Origin: Okapia johnstoni
Lineage: Eukaryota; Chordata; Mammalia; Artiodactyla; Giraffidae
Reading direction: 5' to 3'
Assembly: GCA_024291935.2 (NCBI GenBank)
Contig: CM044318.1
Coordinates: 80,858,001 to 80,922,000 of the forward strand
DNA length: 64,000 nucleotides
Within the stretch, counting starts at the first letter, position 1. Every line of letters starts with the position of its first letter. Position numbers and translations under genes: made by a program. Below the pieces are notes generated by a model. That model saw only the letters and a program-made list of their open reading frames with translations. It was not told the DNA's origin and did no database searches. Below, piece after piece: positions 45,801-57,800 of the stretch.

Positions 45801-48800
45801 TTCCATCTCTGTGGTTCCTCTATATTTATTCATTAGAATTTACTGTAAGGAAGAGCTTTCCTTTTCCTCCCACTTACCTTTTAACTTATTCCAGCATGGA
45901 CTCAAGGATCTCTGTTTTCTTCCACGAGTCACAATCCATTCCTGCTGTCATTTTCTTGCCCAGATTGTCCCCTATTTGACCATTGAGACCCCTTTGGAGA
46001 TGAGTAGCCGCTTGTTTAGGACTTCCATGGTGGCTTAGATGGTAAAGAATCTGCCTGCGATGCAGGAGACCAGAGTTTTATCCCTGGGTCTGGAAGATTC
46101 CTTGGAGAAGAGAATGGCTATCCACTCCAGTATTCTTCCTGGAAAATTCCACGGACACAGGAGCCTAGCAGGCTACAGTCCATGGGGTCACAGAGTCAGA
46201 CACGACTGAGTGACTAACACTTTTACTTTCTTTCACTCAGGTGCTTGTTTGATCTATACCCTTATCTCTCCTCTCCCCTATTTATTTTAAATCATCCCTC
46301 AGATGCAAATCATCACTTCATCTGCAAATACCTCCAAGTGTCTCTAAGATAGGAAATCTTTTAAAAACATGGTTAGAGTCATTATCCCATCTAAGTATTA
46401 ATAGTACTAATAGTTCCTTATTACCTTTAAATGTCCAGCCATTATTCACATTTCCCTGATTGTCATATAATTGTTGCGTCACTTGCAATTTGTTTGAATC
46501 AGGACCCAAATGAGGTCCTTGCACTGTGATTGGTTGGTGTGATTCTCAAGTGTTTTCTCATCTGTCCTTTCTGATGCCTTCCCCGTCTCCCTCTTGGATT
46601 CCTTGCAACGTATGAAGAAGCGTCTGGGCCGTTTGTCCCGCAGAGTTCCCCACAGTCCGGATTTTGTGGATTGCGCCTCAGTGCTGTCCTGTCTCATGCT
46701 GCCCTGGTTTCCTGTGTGTTGATAGTTAGACCTGGAAGCTTCCTGAGAGTCTGTTTCGATTTTCCCACGACTGCTTTACGGGTACGGAGAAGGCAATGGC
46801 AACCCACTCCAGTACTCTTTCCCGGAAAATCCCATGGACAGAGGAGCCTGGTAGGCTGCAGTTCATAGAGTCGCCAAGAGTTGGACACGACTGAGCGACT
46901 TCACTTTCACTTTTCCCTTTCATGCATTGGAGAAGGAAGTGGCAACCCACTCCAGTGTTCTTGCTTGGAGAATCCCAGGGACGGGGGAACCTGGTGGGCT
47001 GCCGTCTATGGGGTCGCACAGAGTCGGACATGACTGAAGCGACTTAGCAGCAGCAGCAGCAGCAGCTTTACGGGTGACAGTGCTTCCTCCTCCAGTGTCT
47101 GGTGTCTCCTGTGGTGTTAGCAGCTGTGAGTGATCGGCTCGTGACCCCATGTATCCACTGAGCTCTATGAAATGGTGATGCTTGAATCCTGTGTCATTCC
47201 TGCTTCTCTTTTTCTCTGGATGACTTCTATATAGGAGAATTCCCCACCCGTCATCCGATCCCCCGACATACAGTTCATGTACGAAACTCCAGACAAATGC
47301 CTGTTTCTTTCCTATTATTTATGAGCTTTCAAAGTGAGTTGGCTCTCTAGCACTCTCCCACCACCTTGGGGATTTCAAACTTTGTATCACTATAAATGGA
47401 TAGATAAAAGCATAGTCGATGTGTTCTATTCCGTTGCAGTTACTTGTGTTCAAAGCCTCGCATCTTTGACCGGCAGGAGCCTCTACAAGCTGCCTCTGCC
47501 TCTAGTTGCGGCGTGCGGGCCTCTCATCGCAGCGGCTTCTCTTGTTGCGGAGCGTGGGATCTCCGCGCACTGCCTTCAGTAGTTGTGGCTTGTGAGCTTA
47601 GTTGCTTGTCCCAGCGAGGCATATGGGACCTTAATTCCCTGACCAGGGATCCAACTTACATCCCCTGCTTTGGAAAGCAGATTCTTAAACCAGTGGACCA
47701 CCCGGGAAGTCCCCCAAAACGGTTTTTTTAAAGCCACCATTATTTCACTGGGTCTGTGTATGTGTGTCACCAACAGGACCCTCCTGGAACTCACTGTATT
47801 TCCAATTTTTAAGTGATTTGTTTAAGGAAATGGCAACCGACTCCAGTACTCTTGCCTGGAAAATTCCATGGATGGAGTTGCAAAGAGTTGGACACGACTG
47901 AGCGACTTCGCTTTCTTTCTTTCTTTCCAACGTTTAAATTTGTTTTACAGTTACGTAAAAATTCACATGGTTCTGAAATCAGATCCACGAAACAAGATAC
48001 TTTCAAGGACATCTAGCTTCTGGCCTTTCCCTACTTTTCCCACCCATCTCTCATCATATAGTCCTTTTTAATAAATATTATAGCTTGGCTTTCCATTTCT
48101 TAAATATGAGCAACTATGTAATATTTGTATCCTGCTCATAGGGAATTTGAAAGAATAAATTCTTAAGATCATCTTTTTTTTTTTACAGAGTGGGAGAAAG
48201 GTTGCTGTTGTAATTTGAGTTAAAAAATCAGTATTTAGAATTATGTCGGCACTATGGTCACAGCCATCTCCAACAGTCTCCCCAACCTCCCACCTCTCCC
48301 AACCTGCAAAACAGCAGACTGTCACTGCCTAGAAATTAACACCAGAAGAACCTAGTATTAAGATGGGATGACGTCTTGGTTGTCTTTGCAGAGCTGACCT
48401 GGGTTGACCCCCTTCCCCCCCACCTTTTGTTTGTCTGTTTGGTGTTTTCCAGTCAGCATCTTTCACATTCTGAATGAGAAACTGCCCTCCCCACACCCCC
48501 CCGACGAGGCACCGAGGCCCTGTGAGGGTTCAGGTTGATCAGACTTCTCCTTTGGCGGATGCCAGGGCCGTGGGGTCTGGGGTGGGGGGTTAGGGGTTTT
48601 GAATTCCTGGCATGGCTACTGTGGTTGGGGTCCCTGTGCTGTCCAGGCATTGTGAGCCTCTGTGGCCCTGGGTCACTAAGGAATTGTTTTCTCTGGTGGC
48701 TCTGAGCACAGGTGACAAAGCTGAATCTTATTTCCCTCCCCCTCTTATCATCCTCTCTGTCTCCCCCTCTTGACAGACAGTTGATGGGCGATGGCATGTT

Positions 48801-51800
48801 CTTAACACCCCCCACCCCACCCTTTTTCTGAACTGTCCATTAATGTTATTCAAGCCTCAGGATTTGTAGACATTTTAAAGCGGTATTTCAAAACAAGGCC
48901 ATTTTGAATGAACTGTGTCTTATGCACAGGGTAATAATTGTCTGCTCCTGCTTCTCTATTTTTAATGAGAAATGCCCGCAAGGGGCTATCTTGCCGCTCA
49001 AGTGCCAGGCTGTGGCAAACCTTACATTTTTCAAGCTGCTTTAATCAATAAAGTTATCACCAGTCATTTCCCTTGATAACTGCTTCTTCCCAGGCCCAGA
49101 CCTGCTTCTCACTGCTAAGGAGTTTTCCACCTGCACTCAGAATGGATATAACTCCCCAAATCCAATTTTCATTTTAACCTTTCCTCGATAGCCTAGAAGT
49201 AACAGATTGCCGGGATTACTCTAATAGATTGGAAAGGCCGGCCCCTTGGAGGTAACCAGGGCCTTTCTGGGATTCACTAATAAGGCAAAGAATAACATAC
49301 CTTAAAGGTTACTTCTAGAAATACCTAGTTCTCATAGTTGAAGGCTTCTGAATCAATGGGTGGTTTAATTGCTGCATACCAAAGCCCAAATGATGTGAAG
49401 GTTTTGGCAGTTTTCCATGATCCTGAGAAGTTCCATCACTTGCAAACTATGCATGTTTAAGGAAATGGGAGACCGTTCAGACCACCGTGCTTCGTCAGCA
49501 CCAGAAGCCAGTGCTCGGCAGCCTGGAAGCTGAGGACGCCCATTTCACAGAAGAGGTACCTGAGGCTTGAGCCCCACATGTGCTGGGCACACCTGGGATC
49601 TGTCACGTTCCCACGTACTCCGTGAAATCCTTACTCCAGTCCCCCGTCATGTGCTTGCGTTCCCATCTTAAGGTTAAGGCAGGATTTCTCAGCGTTGGCA
49701 CTGTGGACATTTTGGGGCCAGATCATTATTAGTGGTGAGGGTAACCCCCATTGTCCCCCAACTGTGAAACCGCATGTGTTCCCAGATGTTGCCAGGTGTT
49801 CCAGGGGAGCAGAGTCGCCCCCAGTTGAGAACCAGGGCACTGGGGGGCGGTCACATGAAAGCCTGCCGTTGGAGCCAGGGCTCCTCTGCAGACATGGAGT
49901 GGGGTCCCCAGTTCCTCCGGGTCTCTGCTGCTCCCCAGTTCTCAGGGTGGCGGCAGCGACGTGTCAGAATGCCTAGCTTTGAAAAGGTTTATTTAGAAGT
50001 GCGATATATTCCATTTTGGAAAAAAATCTTGAAACTATGTCTTATTGGCAGAATGTAGGAAATAAAGTTAGATTTCGAGTGGTAAGGGTGAGTACTCTGA
50101 GAACAGCCTATCAACAGTGTGGGCGAGGGGACTTCCCTGGTGATCCAGTGGTTAAGACCCTGTGCTCCCAACGCAGGGGCCCAGGTTCGATCCCTGGTCA
50201 GGAAACTAGATCCCGCATACCGCAACCAAGACCCAGCGCATCCAAAAAAAAAAAAAAATGGGGACCAGGTTTGTAGGTTTATCCGAAGAGAGCCAGGCAT
50301 AAGACATGAACTTTGCCGCATCATTTTGTTCCCTGGTTCTCAGGGCATTCATTCGAGGTGTGGGCCATGGGGACAATCTGTGCCCTTGGCAGGGAGGCCT
50401 GTGGATGTGGAGTGAACGTCTGCATGGAAGGCCCGTCTTCTCCCCTTTGTCGGCTGAGCCCTCCTCCAGCCCATCCTCCCCACCAGCTGGGTGCGTGGTC
50501 TTTGGGTGTCAGCTTGGGGACAAGTTGCTGGGATGGTGGGAGCACCGGGAGAGACAGGGCCCGAGCTGCTGCAGCCTAGCTTTGAACTTGGCTCTGCCTC
50601 CAGCCCTGGGTGTGTGTGGGGGGTTTCCAGGAAATGCCAGCCCTGGGATTGCCTTTGTGCTGTTTCTCAGACATAAGGGACCTTTAAAACCTCCAGTCTT
50701 AGCTTTTCCCTAAGACGTTTCCTCCCTTAACGCCTTTTAAAGTAGATTTTGCTTTCCTTCTCCTCAAAACACAATTAAAAATAACAAATCTGATTATGAG
50801 ATAACTCATATTTGTTAAAGGAGGTGGATAAAATTCAGAAAGTACATGGGAAAAAAAAAGTTCATCCCCTAACCTGGAATAACACAAATCATGCTTAATC
50901 TTTCCAATTTTGGGGAGTCTATGCACACATTTTGGGGGGCTTCTGGCTTCTCAGCTGGCGCTAATGGTAGAGAATCTGCTTATCATTGCAGAAGACGTAA
51001 GGGACATGGGTTCCTTCCTGGGTTGGGAAGATCCTCTGGAGAAGGGCATAGTAACCCCTTCTTACCTGGAGAATCCCATGGACAGAGGAGCCTGGCGGGC
51101 TGCAGTCCCTAGGGTCGCAAGGAGTCAGACATGACTGAAGCAACTTAGCGTGCATGCATACACACATTTTTAACACAAAGTTGGATAATCCTGCATCTGC
51201 TGCTTGAAACCTGATTCCTGCCCCTGCCCTGTAGCATTGGTAACAGTTTCCTTTGTGCAGATTCAGGCACTTCCACAAAGTAATTTTTGTGGCTACAGAG
51301 CATTCTGTCACAGGGACTACCGTAATGTTCTTAAACACGGGTCTAGCCTCCCATCCCCTTGCTACCGTACCATGCTTTCGCAGTCCCCTGTAGTTGGACA
51401 TTTAGATTGCTTCCAGTTTCCCTCTTGTACATAAGCCTCATGAACACCCTTGTATTCCTTTTGTACATTTTAAATTGCTTTCCTAGAAATCCTGGGGGTG
51501 TGGTTGCCATGCCATGATGCACATTGTTCATGTCTGTTTCAGAGACGCCCTAGTGATTCGGCTTGCTCACCAGCTGTACTTGCAAGTGCTCATTTCCCAA
51601 CATCACCAATGTCGTTGTTTCTTACTTTATATGAAATAGCGTCTTGGGAGTTTTGCCGTGTTGATATATTCCTTACGAATGTGTCAGACGGTGGGGGAGC
51701 TGCCTCGGCGATGACCATCCTCCAGATGTGAGCCTGCAGGCTGAGGGTCTGGGGCTCCTGCCAGAGCTAGGTGTTTTCTCAAGGAGGCTCTAAGTCGGGG

Positions 51801-54800
51801 TCCGGGTCCCGCGGGGCTGAAGTGCAGGCTGAGTCCACTGCTTCTTCACCACCAGCCCTGCTGTTTGGTACCCCATGGCGGGGAGAAGTGTTCCTCCTGG
51901 CAGAGCCTGGGAATCACTAGACATTTCATGAGAAGTGAACTTTCTTGGGAAAGCTCTTTGGCGTTCATTGGAAGTTGTGTTCCAAACATCGCCACCTGTT
52001 GGAATGGCATCTTCCCCTGGCACCTAGGATGGTGGGAAGAGGAGACCATGGTGGGCAGATATTTAAGAAGGACAAATGAATCTGCATCTTGAACCCAGAC
52101 CCGAAAACCTGCCTCAAGGGCTCTGGTGCTGCCTCCGGCTCCCGGATCTCTGTTCCGTGGGAGCCGACCTCTTGGTGCGCATGTCTCCGTCTTCCCTGCA
52201 CCACGTTGCAGTCAGAAAGGAAGTGCAATCCAGGCCTGACAGGTAGGGTTTTTTTATTTCCCCCGACAGCACACCTCTTGACCTCTATCTTCTTGCCAAT
52301 GATTTTTTAAATCCTAAATGATTTGGCAATAATTGCTCCTCCTTGCGTGGTTATTGCCCTTCACCGATAGTAAATCTGTGAGATTCCCCAGGGGCTGGAG
52401 CGCGTTTTGGTATGCGGAGCCCACAAGCTGGCCCAGAGAGGCCTCGCTGCGCTGGCGTCCGCGGACCCAGGCGGCCCCACACCCTGCCTCTCCCCTCCGC
52501 CCACCCGCGGGCCTGGGCTCTGTCGGGGCTCAGCTGCTGGGTCATCAGGCAGAACCGCAGCTGCTACTCCTGGTGTGTTTCCTCCAACGGCCCAGATTTC
52601 CCTGGTTCCATCTCCACGGGTCACACCCGCAAACCAGAAAGACCCAGAGCCTGTGTTCTGAGCAGGGACGAATTTCTGCTGTATGCACACGTGTGTGTGC
52701 AAAGTTGTATTTTCCCCAGATTGTGAAAGATGCCAGGCATGGCATTTAATAATTGGAAGACCGTTTCATTTCCAAGGAGCCTTCTAGCAAGGTGGCCCCC
52801 CGGGACCCCTGGCAGCAGTGGACAGGGTCCTAAGCTGGAACCACAGTGGATGTTTAGAGGCTGACCTGACAGTGTCAGGACAACTCCCTGAGAAGTCAAA
52901 ATAGAATCTCCTACTGGAGCTTGTGGCCAGCCTGCTGCCTAGGCTGGGTGCCCACCTGCCCCAGCCCTCTCCTGCCAGGTGAGCTGCATGGTTGTCCAGG
53001 TGACCCTGGATTTGCAGGTGCCCTTAGACTCACGTGTGTGTGCAGTGTCTCTGGGGTGGGTCCCACTTCAAGGAACACGGGTTGCCACTGGTTGTTTCTT
53101 GTTAGGTGATGGGTGATTTCCACACACTGCATGGGAGCTTGTAGACATGAAAATGAACCCATTTGGATTTGACAGTGTTTTCCGCAGCATCACTTTCTAG
53201 GAAAAAAAAAAATTCCAGCTTTAACATATGAATACTTGCCCCTAGCACTGTTATTAACTTAATGTTTCTTTAAATTGATGCATTCTATATACCTAAGTGT
53301 ATTCTAAAAGAAACTTTCGATCCCTACTCTAAATGGGAAACCAGAATCACTCACCATAAATAGATTACTCTAAAAATAAATATGAACGATTATTAAAAAT
53401 GTACGTCCTGTTCTGCCTAAAATCAAATCACGCATCAGCAGTATGTGTAACACACGTTGGCGAACATGATTTCGGGTGGAGGAAAGCCCAGAGGAGTATG
53501 AAGTTTAGAACATTCACTGGGACGAAATGCAGTTTATTTCAGGTACCTCGTATGTCCCGCAGTGGGTGTGGCTCCTGGCGGTCAGTGGAATTCTCAGCCC
53601 TCTCGGTCATCAGCCACCTGCTCAAGCTCCCTGGGGCCAGTGTCCTGCAGTAGCTTCTCTGACAGAGGCCCCTCTGGTCTCTGCTGGACTATGATTAAGT
53701 GACCAGGGTCTGGTACCTCTGAGGCAGTCCATGCTAATTGTTCAAAAACCCTCGTGTTCATCTGAACTGCCTCCCTGCCACCTGAGGCAGTACCAGCTCA
53801 GCCTTTGTCCCCTTGTCCATAAGCTCCTCATGATTCCTCATTATTTGAAAGCCCATTTGGGAGATGCTTCCAAGGATGTTTGCTTCAGATTTATTGACCT
53901 GTGGTTGACACACATGTGGTGTCTTCTTCAGGGAAGGCTCTCACCCTTCCTCCTCCTATACCCCCTATCCTGGTTGACACCTCATGCCCTTCAGATCCAA
54001 GCTCAAAACCTCACCTCCTCCAGGAAGCCTTCCCTGACCACTGCGAGCCCCATGAGGTCAGACTTGACCACATCCTGCGTTTTTTTCCTCCTTGCACTTT
54101 ATCACAGGTCCTGGCTATGTGTGTGTGAAATTATTTCATGAACATCTGTTTTCTGCCTTCCACTGGGAGCTTCACAAGGGTGGGGACTGTGTTTCTAAGT
54201 CATTGTGTCCCCACCGCCCGGCCCAGAGAGGACCCGATACAGAAAGGCTGGGGCACGGGAGGCCCGTCATGAGAACTATGGACTGTCTCTAATAGGGCTA
54301 GATTAGGCGTTTCCTCAGTAAAACGTTTCCTAGTATTTTTTCCTTTTAAACATGTACAGATAACTTATTATGTCCAGGCACTGCCCTGGATGCTTAACTT
54401 CTGTGTTTCTGTTTAAACACCACATTAGCTGTACCCATTGTACAGACTGAAGTGGATCACGAGATATGCAAGGCTAGCACATCGTATAGCTAGGACCCCA
54501 GCCGACTTTCTCTGGCCCCATCTGAGCCTTGAGCTCAGTCTGACAAGTCTGCTGGTCTCACAGGGCTGGCCTCTGTATTCCCTGTCTCCACCGCTCCCAC
54601 TCGGGATGGAAGGGACATTCCATCTGGACTCCTCACAGGCAGAGTTCAGATAGATGGGTAAGAGTCCCCTAGTTTGTGACTGCTTCACGGTCATCACTTT
54701 TTACTTTTCTTGGTTTTGGTTTCTGCATTTGTTCACTGGTTGGCCCTACCCAGCATCTGAATTTCAGAGAAACTTGTGGAATAATTGTCAATTTCAAAGC

Positions 54801-57800
54801 CCGTCTCCCTGTCAACATCGGGACACTCACCGTGCCCCGGGAGCCCGGTTCCTTGGGCCTGTCTGACCTCTGATCAAGGACATTTCTGATCAGACTTGAG
54901 AGCGGATCTGGAACGCGTTTTGTGTCTGACGTGTTAGACTTGACTTGCACTAGTCCATGGGGTCGCTAAGAGTTGGACACAACTGAGCGATTTCACTTTC
55001 ACGCATTGGAGAAGGAAATGGCAACCCAGTCCAGTGTTCTTGCCTGGAGAATCCCAGGGACGGGGGAGCCTGGTGGGCTGCCATCTATGGGGTCGCACAG
55101 AGTCTGACACGACTGAAGTGATGCAGCAGCAGCAGCAGCAGCAGAATCATTCACCGAAAATATTTTGAAGCTTTTAATCAGTGCGGTGGTTGAGTGAGGG
55201 AGGCTGCTCTTTTTCTTCTTTGAAAATACATTTACTTACGTAAAGAATCGACCCCTGTTCGATCCCTGGCTCAGGAAGATCTGCTGGAGAAGGGATAGGC
55301 TACCCACTCCAGTATTCTTGGGCTCAGCTGGTAAAGAATCCGCCCGCAATGCGGGGAGACCTGGGTTTGATCCCTGGGTTGGGAAGATCCCCTGGAGGAG
55401 GCTACCCACTCCAGTATTCTGGCCTGGAGAACTTCATGGACTGTATAGTCCATGGGGTCGCAGAGAGGCGGACATGACTGAGCCACTTTCACTTAAAGAA
55501 TATGAATCCGTTTAAACGGCAATGTTCATAGCACAGGTTGATATGTTGAAAGGACACCTTCCAGTGATGACTAAGGTTTCAGCAACACGAATGCTGACTG
55601 TGCCATCGCCCCCGACTCTTTCCGTTGGTAGCTGTTGAGCGATTCTATGGTCTGGGCCTCTGGAGTGTCCTTGTTGGTTATTCATTTTAAATACAGCAGT
55701 GTGTGTCTGTTCACCCCAAGCTCTCTATCCCTCTCCGCATCCTTCCTCCCGGCAGCCTTAAGTTCATTCTCTAAGTCTTCCAGCTGTTTTTAAGTTTTTC
55801 TCCTTGTCATTGGTTTTGAGCAATTTGATTATGTTGTGTTTCAATGTAATTTTCTTCATGTTTCTTGTGCTTGGTATTGATTGGGATCTTGGAGCTGTGG
55901 ATTTATCATTTTTGTTGAGTTTGGAAATTTTTCAGACAATATTTCGTCAAATGTTGTTTCTGTCTCCTCTCTGAACATCTTGCTTTCGGGGATTCCAGCT
56001 GTACCAGGCCTTTTGAAGTTTCATCGTAGTTCACTGTCTCTGTTCATTTTCTTAAAAATGTTTTTTTCTCGCTGTGCTTCATTTGAGATCATTTCTATTG
56101 CTGTGTCTTCAAGTTCATTAATCTTTTTTTCCTCATTGTCTTACCTGGGTTAAATCTCATCCAGTGTTTTTGTGTTTTATCCCAAACATCGTAGTTTTCC
56201 CTTCTAGAAGCTTGATTTGGATATTTGTCTCTACTTAACTTTGGGAACGTATGGAATGCAGTTATAATAACTGCTTCAATGCCCTTGCCTGCTAGTTCTT
56301 ACATCTGGGTCAGTTCCAATTCAGTTTTGGTTGATTTTCCTCTTCATTGTATGTGATTATTTGTCATCTTGGCATGTCTGATCGTTCTTTTAATTGGATG
56401 GGATTTATTTTTATTAAATTTTACCTTTCTGAGTGCTGGATATTTTTGTGTGTGTGCTAAGTCATTTCAGTCGTGTCTGACTCTTTGTGACCCCACAGAC
56501 TATAGCCCACCAGGCTCCTCTGTCCATGGAATGCTCCAGGCAAGAATACTGGAGTGGGTTGCCATGCCCTTCTCCAGGGGATCTTCCTGACCCAGGGATC
56601 GAACCCACCTCTCTTGTGTCTCCTGCATTGGCAGGCGGATTCTTTACCACTAGTGCCACCTGGTAAATGCTTTTGTGCTTTGTTCTGGCATATAGTCGAG
56701 TCACTTGGGGATAGTTCAATCCTTCCAGATCTTGCTTTTAAAATTGGGGAGGCAGCACAGAGCAGGGTGCACTCTAGGCCTGGTTATTTCTCACTGCTGA
56801 GTCGAGGTGCTTCTCCAAATGCTCCCTGGTGCCCTGTGCATTATAACATTTTCCAGTCTGACTTTTCAGTCTGACTGGTGGGAACAGGGCCATTCCCCAA
56901 CTCCGCGTGAGGTCCCGGCTCTGTTTTAATTTTTGGTGTGACTCTTCGCCTGGCCTCGGGTGGTCTCCTCACTCACCTGTGCTCACCAGCAGTCTCCCCA
57001 ACACTGCATCCTTCGAGGGGGACCCTCTGTAGATCTCTCCTGTTCTCCCAGTGCCCACTCCTCTCCGATGCCCTGCCTCGGTCTCCCAGCTCTGAGCTGC
57101 ACCTCCTCGATTCAGGCAGTCAGGGCTCTGCCTGACTCTCCCTCCCTGTGCTCACAGTCTGGAAACCCTGAAGGCAGTCCCCGGGGCCATTCACAGGAGT
57201 ATCTGTTTTTCCTGTATCTCAGCACTTGTCCTTCATTGCCCGATGTCCAGTGTCTTGAAAACTGTGATTGCATCTGGTGTGTCTGGTTTTTGAGTTGTTT
57301 CAGGTGGGAAGAGGCTGCTTTAGAAATGATACCCAGGCTGTGAGTGTTTTGTGCAAGTGTGTGTACATTTCTGTTTGTATATTTTTTTGCTTTTTATAAG
57401 TGGTAAACTCACCATTGAAAGTAAAAGCTTCTCCCTTGGGGCTACAAAGATTGGCCAGACATTCACTTAGCTTTTACAAAATAACCTGGTTACAGAGTAT
57501 TTGTGAAAATAAAAGTCGCTCAGTCATGTCCGACTCTTTGTGACCCCATGGACTATACAGTCCATGAAATTCTCCAGGCCAGAATACTGGAGTGGGTAGC
57601 CTTTCCCTCTCCAGGGCTCTTCCCAACCCAGGGATCGAACCCAGGTCTCTTGCATTGCAGGCGAATTCTTCACCAGCTGAGCCCCAAGGGAAGCCCTGCA
57701 CAGTTTTTGGCTGACGGTAAAATTCAGCCTGTGTTTGAGCAGAAGTGAGACAGTGTCAACTCCCCATGTGTCCCTGTGGCGCCTGTTTGTTTGTTTCTGG

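Larger units (their letters stand above)
44650..46640 (-). mobile_element. Ancient L1M-type remnant, antisense, split by two SINEs
   Basis: AT-rich text (GAATTGAATCCAAATAAGG, GGAGAATTCCCATGTGTCC, AAAGTTACTGTGTCCCTTTG, CAGGACCCAAATGAGGTCC) resembles the 3' UTR of old L1M elements in reverse, continuing across SINEs at 45188-45406 and 46017-46235. Diverged; more than one element may be involved. Confidence 0.5.
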
